DNA from: Amnibacterium setariae
GTDB taxonomy: Bacteria; Actinomycetota; Actinomycetes; Actinomycetales; Microbacteriaceae
Reading direction: 5' to 3'
Length of the DNA stretch: 64,000 nt
NCBI RefSeq assembly: GCF_003581425.1
Contig: NZ_QXTG01000002.1
Span: forward strand, 310,001-374,000
In this document: positions 32,938-41,783 of the stretch, piece after piece
Layout of the letters: each line of letters begins with the position of its first letter
How positions within the stretch are numbered: position 1 is the stretch's first letter
Notes under the pieces: model-generated
What the model was told of the DNA's origin: nothing
What the model saw: only the letters and a program-made list of their open reading frames with translations
Databases searched by the model: none
Position numbers and translations under genes: made by a program

Positions 32938-35367
32938 ATGCCGATCGCCAGCCTGACCCGCGAGGAGGCCGCCGACCGCGCCGCCCTGCTCACGGTCGAC
33001 CGCTACGACCTCGACGTCGACCTGACCGGTCTGCTCGAGGGCGACACCGTCCGCAGCACCGCGACGATCGCGTTCCGCAGCGCGCGCCCCGGCGCGGGCT
33101 CCTTCGTCGACGTCGTCGCCGACGTGGAGCGCGCCGTGCTGAACGGCGCCGAGCTCGACCCGGCCTCCGTGCAGGACGGCCGACTGCCCCTGCCGGACCT
33201 GCAGGGGGACAACGTGCTCGTCGTCACCGCGGCGCAGTCGCGCACGGCGGACGGCCAGGGCGTCCTGCGCACGGTCGACGCCGCGGACGGGCTCGTCTAC
33301 GTCTGGATGACGTTCGAGCCCGACGAGGCGCGGCGGCTCTGGGCCTGCTTCGACCAGCCCGACCTGAAGGCGGTGCACCGGTTCACCGTGCTCGCGCCCG
33401 AGTCGTGGACGGTCACGAACAACAGCGCCCCCGAGACGATCGAGCCGGAGGGGCCGGAGGCGCGCCGCTGGACCTTCGCGCCGACGCCGCCGCTCTCGAC
33501 CTACGTCACCGTCGTGAACGCGGGCCCCTTCCACCAGCTGCGCCGCACGGTCGACGGGTACGACCTCGGGCTCTACAGCCGCCGCTCCCTCGCCGCCGTG
33601 CTCGAGCGCGACGCCGACGAGCTGTTCGACCTGACCGCCCGCGGGCTCGCCTGGTTCGGCGAGCAGTTCGCCTACCCGTTCCCGCAGCAGCGCTACGACC
33701 AGGCGTTCGTGCCGGACATGGGCGGCGCCATGGAGAACTGGGGCAGCGTCACCCACACGGACGCGTTCCTCTACCGCAGCGCGCCGAGCTATCGGGAGCG
33801 GTCGGACCGCGCCGACGTCGTGCTGCACGAGATGGCGCACATGTGGTTCGGCGACCTCGTGACGATGCGCTGGTGGGACGACCTCTGGCTGAACGAGGCC
33901 TTCGCCTCCTGGGCGTCCACCTGGGCGATGGTCGGCGCGACCGAGTTCACCGACGCGTGGGCCACGGATCTGCTCGACTCCAAGCTGCTCGGCTACCGGC
34001 AGGACATGAGCCCCGCGACCCACGCGATCCGCGGCGACGTGCCCGACGTGCAGCAGGCCATGGCGAACTTCGACGCGATCACCTACGACAAGGGCGAGGC
34101 GGTGCTGAAGCAGCTCGCCGCCTACGTGGGCGAGGACGCGTTCGTCGAAGGGCTCCGCGCCTACTTCGCCGCGCACGCGTGGGGGAACACGGTGCTCGAC
34201 GACCTCATGGGCGCCTTCGCCGCCGCATCGGGCCGCGACCTGAGCGCGTGGACCGGCGCCTGGCTCGACCGCGCGGGCACCGACCGCCTGGAGCTCGACG
34301 GCGGCGTCCTGCGCGCCGCGTCGCCCGACGGGGAGGCGCCCCGCCCGCATCGACTCCGCATCGCCGGGTACGGCGCGGACCTCGCGCCGGCCGGCGCGGT
34401 CGAGGTGGAGGTGACCGGGCCCGAGACGACCGTCGAGGTGCCGGGCACGATCCACCAGGTCAACAGCGGCGACCTCACCTTCGCCTCCGTGCGCGCCGAC
34501 ACGGCCTCCCTCGAGGCGCTGCGGCGCGGCGCCGGGACCCTGCCCGACCCGCTCGAGCGCACGCTCGCGGTCGCGACGGCGTGGGACCAGCTCGTCCAGG
34601 GCGAGCTCGGGAGCGACGCGGTCGTCGACGCGATCACCGGGCTCGTCGCGGCCGAGACCAGCCCCGCGGTCGTCGAGGCGCTGCTGCTGCTCGGCCTCCA
34701 GGCCGTGGAGCTGTGGACGCCGCTCGCCCGGGTGCCCGAGCTGACCGGGCGGCTCGCCGTCGCGGCGGCACGGCTCGCCGACTCCCCCGCGCACCGGCAG
34801 CCGGCGCTGCGGACGCTGGCCGCCACCGCGACCGAGCCGGCGCAGCTCGAGCTGCTCGCCGAGGCCGCCGCGGACGACCTCGACCTCGCCTGGCGCGTGC
34901 TCGCCCGGCAGGCGGAGCTCGGCGAGCACGACCTCGACGCCGTCGAGGCGCTGCAGGCCCGCGACCCCGACCCCGACGCGTTCGCCTCCGCCCTCGCCGT
35001 GCGGGCCTCGCTGGACGACCCGGAGGCGAAGGAGGCGGCCTGGCGGGCGATCATGGTCGACCGCCGGGTGCCCGCGGGGTCCGCGCGCCGGACCGTCGCC
35101 GGACGCTTCTGGCGCCCCCTCCAGCGCGACGTCCTCGCGCCGTACGCCGACCGCTACCTCGAGGCGCTCGACTCGTTCGGCAGCGCGGGCATGCTCGGGC
35201 AGCTCGGGCTCGTCCGCGGGATGTTCCCGTACGCGGTCGTCGACGACGCGTTCCTGGCGCGCGCCGGGGCTGCCGCGGAGGCGCCGGACGTGAACGCGAC
35301 GGCGCGCACGGCGCTGCTGCTCGGCCTCGACACCGGGCTGCGGATGGTGCGGGCCCGGACCGCCTGA
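32938..35367 (+). CDS. pepN: Aminopeptidase N (M1 family zinc metallopeptidase)
   Basis: 809 residues. The start at 32938 has AAGGAGG 4 bases upstream. An N-terminal beta domain precedes GGAMENWG (residues 262-269, exopeptidase motif) and HEMAHMWFGDLVTMRWWDDLWLNE, where His297, His301 and Glu320 bind zinc and Glu298 is the base. A C-terminal ERAP1-like helical domain fills about residues 520-809. Length fits the actinobacterial PepN class. It removes N-terminal residues from peptides in the cytoplasm. It stands alone and converges on a TSUP permease gene. Confidence 0.95.
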   Translation: MPIASLTREEAADRAALLTVDRYDLDVDLTGLLEGDTVRSTATIAFRSARPGAGSFVDVVADVERAVLNGAELDPASVQDGRLPLPDLQGDNVLVVTAAQSRTADGQGVLRTVDAADGLVYVWMTFEPDEARRLWACFDQPDLKAVHRFTVLAPESWTVTNNSAPETIEPEGPEARRWTFAPTPPLSTYVTVVNAGPFHQLRRTVDGYDLGLYSRRSLAAVLERDADELFDLTARGLAWFGEQFAYPFPQQRYDQAFVPDMGGAMENWGSVTHTDAFLYRSAPSYRERSDRADVVLHEMAHMWFGDLVTMRWWDDLWLNEAFASWASTWAMVGATEFTDAWATDLLDSKLLGYRQDMSPATHAIRGDVPDVQQAMANFDAITYDKGEAVLKQLAAYVGEDAFVEGLRAYFAAHAWGNTVLDDLMGAFAAASGRDLSAWTGAWLDRAGTDRLELDGGVLRAASPDGEAPRPHRLRIAGYGADLAPAGAVEVEVTGPETTVEVPGTIHQVNSGDLTFASVRADTASLEALRRGAGTLPDPLERTLAVATAWDQLVQGELGSDAVVDAITGLVAAETSPAVVEALLLLGLQAVELWTPLARVPELTGRLAVAAARLADSPAHRQPALRTLAATATEPAQLELLAEAAADDLDLAWRVLARQAELGEHDLDAVEALQARDPDPDAFASALAVRASLDDPEAKEAAWRAIMVDRRVPAGSARRTVAGRFWRPLQRDVLAPYADRYLEALDSFGSAGMLGQLGLVRGMFPYAVVDDAFLARAGAAAEAPDVNATARTALLLGLDTGLRMVRARTA

Positions 35368-35389
35368 CGCGGCCGGCGGGACCGGCGGG

Positions 35390-35421
35390 GCCGGCTGACC
35401 GGTGCGCCCGGGTCAGCCGGC
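35390..35421. terminator. Hairpin between convergent pepN and TSUP genes
   Basis: Perfect 11-base arms GCCGGCTGACC (35390-35400) and its complement (35411-35421) with a 10-base loop. The right arm includes the stop codon of the leftward gene, so the hairpin can serve both converging transcripts. Confidence 0.55.
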
Positions 35422-36168
35422 GCGCACGAGGAGCACGACCGCGAGCACGAGGCCGGACAGGCCGACGAGCACCCGGAGCACGGTCGCGGGCACGCGGCGC
35501 GCGACGGAGGGCCCGATCAGCCCGCCGATCACCGCGCCCGCGCCGAGCGGCAGGGCCGCCCGCCAGACGACCGCGCCGAGGACCGCGAACAGCACGGCGG
35601 GCAGCAGGTCGGCCGCGACGAGGATCACGTTCTTCAGCGCGTTGGCGCGGTGCAGCACGGGCTCCGCGGTCAGGAGCAGCAGCGTGATGAGCAGGATCCC
35701 GGCGCCCGCGCCGAAGTAGCCGTTGTAGAGCGCGACGCCGCCGCCCCAGGCGGCGACCGCGAGCGGCGGGAGGCGCGAGCCGCGCCGGACCTGCAGGCGC
35801 GCGATCGCGGGCTGCAGCAGCAGCACGACCGAGCCCGCGGCGACGAGGAAGGGCACGACCCGGTCGAACACCGCGCCGGGCGTGACGACGAGCAGCACCG
35901 CGCCGGCGAGGGACACGAGCACGATCGGCGGCAGCCAGCGCCGCAGCACGGGCCCGGCGCCCGCCACGTCGCGGCCCGCGCGGAGGGCGGAGCTCGCGCC
36001 GCTGCCGAGCAGCGCCACCGACGCCGTCACGTTCGCGGCGAACGGCGGCACGCCCGCGACGAGCAGGGCCGGGTAGGCGACGAGGGAGGTGACGCCGCCG
36101 GAGGTCCCGATCACGCCGGCCACGACGCCCGCGACGACGAGGAACGCCCCTGCCCCGCCCGCGTCCAC
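35413..36168 (-). CDS. TSUP (TauE/SafE) family membrane permease
   Basis: 251 residues with about 8 helices. The first helix contains GVIGTSGGVTSLVAYPALLVAGVPPFAANVTAS, and the second half repeats it with GGGVALYNGYFGAGAGILLITLLLL, the two internally duplicated TauE/SafE halves. The family moves sulfite, sulfonates, sulfoacetate or similar small anions. The start is uncertain: GTG 36168 gives the usual family length but has GGAGG only one base away, and upstream in-frame codons give an unlikely hydrophilic extension. No sulfur genes are next to it. Confidence 0.85.
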   Translation of the reverse strand: MDAGGAGAFLVVAGVVAGVIGTSGGVTSLVAYPALLVAGVPPFAANVTASVALLGSGASSALRAGRDVAGAGPVLRRWLPPIVLVSLAGAVLLVVTPGAVFDRVVPFLVAAGSVVLLLQPAIARLQVRRGSRLPPLAVAAWGGGVALYNGYFGAGAGILLITLLLLTAEPVLHRANALKNVILVAADLLPAVLFAVLGAVVWRAALPLGAGAVIGGLIGPSVARRVPATVLRVLVGLSGLVLAVVLLVRAG

Positions 36169-36311
36169 GCCTCCAGCCTGGCAGGCCGGGCTCCCCGGCG
36201 GAGGGACGGACCATTCCTCCGCCGCGCGGAGCGCCTCCCGGGCCGCCGCCCGACCGGTCCGTACCGTGCCCGCGACCCCCGACCGAGGCACGCCGACCCG
36301 AGGAGCCGCCC

Positions 36312-37442
36312 GTGACCGTCACCCGTCGAGGACTGCTGCTCGGCGCCGGCACCACCGCGGCCGCCGCGGGGCTGACCGTCGCGTCCGCCCCCGCCAGCGA
36401 GGCCGCGGTCGCCCCGCCGACCTCCTACCCGCACCGCCTGATCGACCTGAAGGTCCGCGACCCGTTCGTCGTCGCGGACGCGCCGAGCGGCCACTACTGG
36501 CTCTACGCCGCGAACGACCCCGCCCGCACCGGGGTGCCCGGCGCAGGGACGATGGTCTACCGGAGCACGGACCTGAAGCGCTGGTCCGACCCCGCGCTCG
36601 TGTTCCAGCCGGGCACCGACCTATGGGCGCAGAAGGGCGCATGGGCGCCGGAGGTGCACCGCTGGAAGGGGCGCTGGTACCTCTTCACGACCATGCACGA
36701 CCCGAAGCAGCCGCTGCCGATGCCGAAGCCGAACGCGAACGGCATCCCGGTGCCGATCCCGCAGCACGCCCGCGGCACGATCGTCGCGGTCGCGGAGACG
36801 CTGCTCGGCCCGTTCACCCCGGTCGACCCGCGCGGCCCGGTCGCGCCGCGGACCTTCATGACGCTCGACGGCACGCTCTTCGCGGACGGGAAGGGCCGGC
36901 CGTGGATGGTCTACGCCCACGAGTGGGTGCAGAAGATCGACGGCACGATGGAGGCCGTCCCGATGAAGGCCGACCTGAGCGGCGCCGCGGGCAAGCCGAT
37001 CCACCTGTTCAAGGGCTCGGACGCGACGTGGATCGCGCAGGAGATGCCGTCGCCCTCGGCGAACCAGATCCTCCCGTACGTCACGGACGGGCCGCAGCTC
37101 ACCCGCCTGCCCGGCGGCGGGCTGTCGATGCTCTGGTCGACCTACGAGAAGACGATCAACAACAGCAACGGCACGGTCACCGGCCACTACGTCGTGACGC
37201 AGGCGGTGTCGCCCTCCGGGAAGCTGCACGGGCCGTGGGTCCAGCGGCGCCCGATGCTGCGCGGCGACACGGGGCACGCGATGGTGTTCCGCACGCTGCC
37301 CGCGAAGGGGAAGAAGGCGCGGCCGATGCTCGTCGCGCACCACGGCACGCGGACCACGCACGCGAAGCTCTACGAGGTCGAGGTGCGGCGGGACGGCCTC
37401 CGCCTCGGGAAGCACCGCAAGGACCTCGACGGGTCGAAGTAG
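36312..37442 (+). CDS. Secreted glycoside hydrolase family 43-like protein (Tat signal)
   Basis: 376 residues, GTG start with GAGGAG about 7 bases upstream. TRRGLLLGAGTTAAAAGLTVASA is a twin-arginine signal. The propeller begins at LKVRDPFVV, where Asp50 is the expected base. GAWAPEVHRWKGRWYLFTTM is the typical second blade, and TFMTLDGTLFAD carries the second acidic residue. QEMPSPSANQ may provide the acid, but that is less clear. It probably cuts an arabinose-, xylose- or galactose-containing glycan outside the cell. LRRRLYAPG paralog 3 starts 17 bases after the stop, as paralog 2 does after the other GH43 gene. Confidence 0.85.
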   Translation: MTVTRRGLLLGAGTTAAAAGLTVASAPASEAAVAPPTSYPHRLIDLKVRDPFVVADAPSGHYWLYAANDPARTGVPGAGTMVYRSTDLKRWSDPALVFQPGTDLWAQKGAWAPEVHRWKGRWYLFTTMHDPKQPLPMPKPNANGIPVPIPQHARGTIVAVAETLLGPFTPVDPRGPVAPRTFMTLDGTLFADGKGRPWMVYAHEWVQKIDGTMEAVPMKADLSGAAGKPIHLFKGSDATWIAQEMPSPSANQILPYVTDGPQLTRLPGGGLSMLWSTYEKTINNSNGTVTGHYVVTQAVSPSGKLHGPWVQRRPMLRGDTGHAMVFRTLPAKGKKARPMLVAHHGTRTTHAKLYEVEVRRDGLRLGKHRKDLDGSK

Positions 37443-37459
37443 CGGGCAGACTCGGCTCC

Positions 37460-38146
37460 GTGGCCGACGACGACCTGGAGGCGCTGCGGCGCCGCCTGTA
37501 CGCGCCCGGCGCCTCGGAGGAGGACCGGCGCCGGTACACGGCGGCCGCGCCCGTCGCCGCGACGGACGCGGCTGCGCCGGCTTCCGGAGGACCGCCTCCG
37601 GCGGCCCGGCGCCGGCGTCGGGCACCGCTCGTCCTCCTCGCGGTCGTGGTCGTCGTCGCCGCCGGCGGCGCGCTCGCCGCGGGCCGGTTCGCCCCGGTGC
37701 GGACGGCGGCGCCGACCCAGAGCGCGGTCCGGTCGACGACGGTCCCGACCTCGGGGATCGTGAGCGGCACCGCGCAGCGGATCCCGGTCGACGTGTCCGG
37801 GTACGCCACGGTCGCGCAGCGGCTGCAGGGACTCGGCGAGGCGCGGGTGCCGCTCGACACGACGGCCGCCCCGCGCGGTCGGGGCCGGCTCGTCGTCGTG
37901 CTGACCTCCACCGACCGGCGCCCGATCGGCTGGTGGGCGCTCCGCTTCGGGCACGTCGGCGACGCGCGCACGGTCCCGGTCGTGATCGGCTCGGGGGCGC
38001 CGACGGCGCGCACCGGCGTGCCGATGGTCGAGTCGAGCGACTGGACGGGCGCCCCGCCCCAGACCGTCGCGGTCCGCGCGGCGGCCGGCGTCCCCTGGAC
38101 CCTGACGGTCGCGCTGGTCCCCGTGGACGCCGCGGCCCTGCGCTGA
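37460..38146 (+). CDS. Unrecognised membrane protein, LRRRLYAPG family (paralog 3)
   Basis: 228 residues from GTG. N-terminal motif DDDLEALRRRLYAPGASEEDRRRY, a short Pro/Ala/Arg linker, one membrane helix (LVLLAVVVVVAAGGALAAG, about 56-74) and an outside domain. The domain keeps the LVVVLTSTDRRPIGWWALRFGHV segment seen in the other two members. The last blade is different (VPWTLTVALVPVDAAALR), lacking the WGAVVAFTE ending. It is about 40 residues shorter than paralogs 1 and 2. Function unknown. It follows a secreted GH43 gene by 17 bases. Confidence 0.8.
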   Translation: MADDDLEALRRRLYAPGASEEDRRRYTAAAPVAATDAAAPASGGPPPAARRRRRAPLVLLAVVVVVAAGGALAAGRFAPVRTAAPTQSAVRSTTVPTSGIVSGTAQRIPVDVSGYATVAQRLQGLGEARVPLDTTAAPRGRGRLVVVLTSTDRRPIGWWALRFGHVGDARTVPVVIGSGAPTARTGVPMVESSDWTGAPPQTVAVRAAAGVPWTLTVALVPVDAAALR

Positions 38147-38212
38147 CCGCCGAGGACCGCGACCCGCAGGCCCGCGCCGATCGTGATCGATACCCTGGCG
38201 CAGGAGGTGCCG

Positions 38213-39352
38213 ATGACGCGCGACGAGACCGACCTGCTCATCACCGACGCCCGGATCGTCTCCGGCGGCGCGATCGAGGAGGGCTGGGTCCGGTTCTCCG
38301 GCGGTCGGGTGCACGCCCGAGGCACCGGTGCTCCGCCGGCGCACGACGGCGAGGTGCTCGACGCCGGCGGCCGCGTCCTGACGCCCGGCTTCGTCGACCT
38401 GCACATGCACGGCGGCGGCGGCACGGACGCGTCGGAGGGGCCGGACGCGCTCCCCCGGCTGCTCGCCGCGCACCGCGCCCACGGGACCACCCGCACGGTC
38501 GTGTCCCTGGTCAGCGCACCGGTCGACGCCCTGGTCCCCGCGCTGCGGGCGCTCGCGCCGGCGGTCCGGGCCGACCCGCTGCTGCTCGGCGTGCACCTCG
38601 AGGGGCCGTTCCTCAGCCCGGACGCGCGCGGAGCGCACGACCCGGGCGTGCTCACCACGGCGACGGCGGCGGACGTGGCGGCGCTGCTCGCGGCGGCCGA
38701 CGGCACCCTCGCGCAGATCACGATCGCCCCGGAGCGGGAGGGCGCGCTCGACGCGGTCGCCGGCTTCGTCGACGGCGGCGTGCGCGTCGCGGTCGGGCAC
38801 ACGACCGCGGACCTCGCGACCGCGGGCGCCGCCTTCGACGCGGGCGCCTCGTTGCTGACCCACACGTTCAACGCGATGCCCGTGCTCGCCCACCGGGCGC
38901 CCGGCCCGATCGGCGCGGCGCTCGAGCGACCGGGCGTCGTGCTCGAGCTGATCGCCGACGGCCTCCACGTGCACCCGGTCGTGATCGCGGCCCTGTTCCG
39001 GATGGCGCCGGGCCGCGTCGCCCTCATCACGGACGCGATGGCCGCCGCGGGCTTCGGCGACGGCGAGTACCGGCTCGGCCCGCTCGACGTCGTGGTGCAG
39101 GACGGCGCCGCGCGGCTGCCGAGCGGCTCGCTCGCCGGCTCGACGCTGACGCTCGACACCGCGATCCGGACCGCGGTCGCCGCGGGCGTGCCGCTCCAGG
39201 AGGCGGTGCAGGCCGCGACCGCGACGCCCGCGCGCGCGATCGGCCGCCCGGACCTCGGCGTGCTCGACGTCGGCGCGCCCGCGGACGCGGTGCTGCTCTC
39301 CGACGCGCTCGAGGTCGAGGCGGTCTGGGCGGACGGCCGCCGCCTGGTCTGA
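38213..39352 (+). CDS. nagA: N-acetylglucosamine-6-phosphate deacetylase
   Basis: 379 residues from ATG 38213, with AGGAGG (38202-38207) 5 bases upstream; an earlier GTG (38183) lacks one. Amidohydrolase fold: VLTPGFVDLHMHGGGG carries the His-x-His metal pair (His64, His66), LLGVHLEGPFLS holds the metal-binding Glu, VAVGHTTAD and LLTHTFNAM follow, and ITDAMAAAGFGDGEY contains the catalytic Asp. It converts GlcNAc-6-phosphate to GlcN-6-phosphate and acetate, feeding nagB, which converges on it across three palindromic repeats. A small inverted repeat, ATCGTGATCGAT, lies at 38180-38191 and may be regulatory. Confidence 0.93.
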   Translation: MTRDETDLLITDARIVSGGAIEEGWVRFSGGRVHARGTGAPPAHDGEVLDAGGRVLTPGFVDLHMHGGGGTDASEGPDALPRLLAAHRAHGTTRTVVSLVSAPVDALVPALRALAPAVRADPLLLGVHLEGPFLSPDARGAHDPGVLTTATAADVAALLAAADGTLAQITIAPEREGALDAVAGFVDGGVRVAVGHTTADLATAGAAFDAGASLLTHTFNAMPVLAHRAPGPIGAALERPGVVLELIADGLHVHPVVIAALFRMAPGRVALITDAMAAAGFGDGEYRLGPLDVVVQDGAARLPSGSLAGSTLTLDTAIRTAVAAGVPLQEAVQAATATPARAIGRPDLGVLDVGAPADAVLLSDALEVEAVWADGRRLV

Positions 39353-39389
39353 TCTCGAGGCTCGCCGGCGCTCGCACCTCGATCGACGG
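39352..39389 (-). repeat. Dispersed 38-bp palindromic repeat, copy 3 (diverged)
   Basis: Begins ATCTCGAGGCTCGCCGGCGC and ends CCTCGATCGACGG. It overlaps the last base of the nagA stop codon and points opposite to copies 4 and 5 that follow, in the convergent nagA/nagB gap. Confidence 0.7.
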
Positions 39390-39396
39390 GGAGCCT

Positions 39397-39434
39397 CCGC
39401 TGGTCGAGGTGCGAGCGCAGCGAGCCTCGAGACC
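39397..39434 (+). repeat. Dispersed 38-bp palindromic repeat, copy 4
   Basis: Reads CCGCTGGTCGAGGTGCGAGC and on to GCCTCGAGACC. It is identical over its full length to the copies at 39468-39505 and 60965-61002. Confidence 0.85.
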
Positions 39435-39467
39435 ACCGCCTCGCTCCGCTTCCGCCCGGTCCCGACC

Positions 39468-39505
39468 CCGCTGGTCGAGGTGCGAGCGCAGCGAGCCTCG
39501 AGACC
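39468..39505 (+). repeat. Dispersed 38-bp palindromic repeat, copy 5
   Basis: An exact copy of the element at 39397, 71 bases downstream in the same direction, ending 23 bases before the nagB stop. With copies 3 and 4 it fills most of the 175-base gap between nagA and nagB, where I see nothing else. Confidence 0.85.
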
Positions 39506-39527
39506 ACGCCCCGCAAGAGGCCGGGCG

Positions 39528-40316
39528 TCAGTCCACGCGCTGCCACGGCGGCAGGTGCGCCGCGGTGAACCGGTAGTACTCGGAGAGGGTGAGCCTCGAC
39601 GCGGCCGCCTCGTCGAGCAGCACGGTGGCGTGCGGGTGCAGCTGCAGCGCGGAGCCGGGCACCATCGCGGAGAGCGGGCCCTCCACGGTCCTCGCGACCG
39701 CGTCGGCCTTCGCCTCCCCCTGCGCGACGAGCAGCAGCCGCCGCGCGTCGAGGATCGTGCCGAGGCCCTGGGTGATGCAGTGCAGCGGCACCGCGTCGAG
39801 GTCGCCGTCGAAGAAGCGCGCGTTGTCCTCGCGGGTGCGCGGCGCGAGCGTCTTGATCCGGGTGCGGGAGGCGAAGGAGGACGTCGGCTCGTTGAACCCG
39901 ATGTGGCCGTTCGCGCCGATGCCGAGCAGCTGGACGTCGACGCCGCCGGCGCCCCGGATCGCCTGCTCGTACTCCTCGCAGGCGGCCTCGAGGTCCGCCG
40001 CGGAGCCCGGCGGGGTCCGCACGCGCGCGGGATCCATGCCGAGCGGCCGCGTCACGGTGGTGTCAATGGTCGCGGCGTAGCTCTGCGGCGACTCGGGCGG
40101 GAGCCCGACGTACTCGTCGAGCGCGAAACCGGCGGCGCGGGACAGGTCGACCTCGCCGCGGCGCACGAGCTCGCCGAGCGCCTCGTAGGTGCCGAGCGGC
40201 GACGACCCGGTGGACAGGCCGAGCACGGCCTCGGGCTTCGCGCGCACGACCGCGGCGATCCGGGCGGCGGCGGCGGCCCCCACGGCCGCCGCGTCGGGCA
40301 GGATGACGATCTCCAT
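39528..40316 (-). CDS. nagB: Glucosamine-6-phosphate deaminase
   Basis: 262 residues, normal NagB length. LGLSTGSSPLGTYEALGEL binds the phosphate, FALDEYVGLPPESPQSY has the catalytic Asp and following loop, and LLGIGANGHIGFNEP contains the general-base His. It converts glucosamine-6-phosphate to fructose-6-phosphate and ammonia, taking the product of NagA into glycolysis. It lies 8 bases after the GH3 hexosaminidase gene and is the last gene of the leftward GlcNAc operon. Confidence 0.94.
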   Translation of the reverse strand: MEIVILPDAAAVGAAAAARIAAVVRAKPEAVLGLSTGSSPLGTYEALGELVRRGEVDLSRAAGFALDEYVGLPPESPQSYAATIDTTVTRPLGMDPARVRTPPGSAADLEAACEEYEQAIRGAGGVDVQLLGIGANGHIGFNEPTSSFASRTRIKTLAPRTREDNARFFDGDLDAVPLHCITQGLGTILDARRLLLVAQGEAKADAVARTVEGPLSAMVPGSALQLHPHATVLLDEAAASRLTLSEYYRFTAAHLPPWQRVD

Positions 40317-40324
40317 CGGGTTCC

Positions 40325-41776
40325 TCAGTTCGCGGTGAGCAGGTCGAGCAGGGCGGCGCCGACGGCCCGGGAGGCGCCGAAGGTCGCCACGTCGGCGGAG
40401 CGGCGGTCCTCCCCCGGCCAGCCCATGTCGACGACGACGACCGTCCGCTCCCCGGTGCGGAGCGCATCGATCGCGGCGAGGGCGCGCGGGTGGAGGTGCA
40501 CGTCGCGGCCGATCACGAGCACCGGGCCGTCGATCTCGGGCACGGCGGCGTCGCGGTCGACGGGCAGCACGACCTGGGGCCACGTGGCGAAGCGGCGCGC
40601 GGCGGGCGCGCCCGGGTCGGCGGCGACCGCGGCGAAGGGCCCCCAGCCGGTGACGCCGACGGCGCTGTTCGGCCGGCTCTCGAGCCGCAGCACGGTCCAG
40701 GCCGGCGTCGCCGCGAGGGCCTGCGCGGCGGCCTCCTGCACGTCAAACGCGCTCCGCAGGTCGACGGGCTCGGGCTCGTGGGGCGCCTCGACCGCCGGGA
40801 GGGCGCCGAGGCGGGCCGCGCGCGCGACCGCGGCCTCCAGCCGCTGCCGCTCGAGGTCGCCGGACGCGACCGCGTCGACGATCGCGGCGACGACGTCGTC
40901 CAGGTAGGGCTCGCTGTCCGTGCCGAGGCAGAGCAGGTCGGCGCCCGCGGCGAGCGAGCGCACCGCGGCGGCCGGGATGCCGATCGCCGCGCTCGCCCCC
41001 GCCATGTCGAGCGCGTCGCTGACGATCACGCCGTCGAACCCGAGCTCCTCGCGCAGCAGCCCGGTCAGGATCGGGCGGCTCATCGTCGCGGGCGCGTCGG
41101 GGTCGAGGGCGGGCAGCACGATGTGCGACGTCATGATCGACGCGACGCCGGCCTCGATCGCCGCGACGAACGGCAGCAGCTCGCGCTCCCGCAGCACGTC
41201 GAGGCCGTGCGGCACGACGGGCAGGCCGAGGTGGGAGTCGACCGCGGTGTCGCCGTGCCCCGGGAAGTGCTTCGCGCACGCTCCGACGCCCGTCGACTGC
41301 AGCCCCAGGATCCAGGCGGCGGTTTGCCGGGCGACGAGCCCCGCGTCGGCGCCGAAGCTCCTGGCACCGATCACCGGGTTGTCGGCGTTCGTGTTCGCGT
41401 CGGCGTCCGGGGCGAAGTCGAGCGTGATGCCGGCGTCGACGAGCTCGACGCCGATCGACCGCGCGGAGGCGGCGGTGCGCGCCTCGTCGTCCAGGCGGCC
41501 GAGCACCGCGTTGCCCGGCTCGGGCGACCCGTCGGGCATGTGGAGGCGGGTGACGTCGCCGCCCTCCTCGTCCGCGGCGATCACGGCGTCGGGCCGGATC
41601 GCGAGGATCGCGTCGGTCAGCGCCCGCACCTGCGCCGGGTCCGCGATGTTCGACCCGAACAGCACGACGCCCGCGAGCCCCTCGTGCAGCCGGTCGGCGA
41701 TCAGGTCGGGCAGCGCCGTGCCCGCGAACCCGGGCAGCAGCACCCCGAGCGCGAGCCGGCGCACCTCCTCCGTCAC
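40325..41776 (-). CDS. GH3 beta-N-acetylhexosaminidase (NagZ-like)
   Basis: 483 residues, GTG start, no signal peptide, so cytoplasmic. The barrel domain has VIAADEEGGDVTRLH, then GACAKHFPGHGDTAVDSH, the His/Asp loop that marks the NagZ branch of GH3. FDGVIVSDALDM holds the Asp nucleophile. A C-terminal alpha/beta sandwich-like domain (about 340-483) is present, as in longer actinobacterial forms. It should release GlcNAc from imported chitosugars or muropeptides. Being inside the NgcEFG-like importer operon favours chitosugars. A nested palindrome (41784-41889) separates it from the permease gene. Confidence 0.9.
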   Translation of the reverse strand: MTEEVRRLALGVLLPGFAGTALPDLIADRLHEGLAGVVLFGSNIADPAQVRALTDAILAIRPDAVIAADEEGGDVTRLHMPDGSPEPGNAVLGRLDDEARTAASARSIGVELVDAGITLDFAPDADANTNADNPVIGARSFGADAGLVARQTAAWILGLQSTGVGACAKHFPGHGDTAVDSHLGLPVVPHGLDVLRERELLPFVAAIEAGVASIMTSHIVLPALDPDAPATMSRPILTGLLREELGFDGVIVSDALDMAGASAAIGIPAAAVRSLAAGADLLCLGTDSEPYLDDVVAAIVDAVASGDLERQRLEAAVARAARLGALPAVEAPHEPEPVDLRSAFDVQEAAAQALAATPAWTVLRLESRPNSAVGVTGWGPFAAVAADPGAPAARRFATWPQVVLPVDRDAAVPEIDGPVLVIGRDVHLHPRALAAIDALRTGERTVVVVDMGWPGEDRRSADVATFGASRAVGAALLDLLTAN

Positions 41777-41783
41777 GCCACCC

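Noticed and set aside
39397-39505. Two identical 38-bp repeats 71 bases apart, as a CRISPR-like array
   Set aside because: The units are palindromic, occur in both directions, recur at 16.7 kb and 61 kb, and there is no run of regular spacers and no cas gene.
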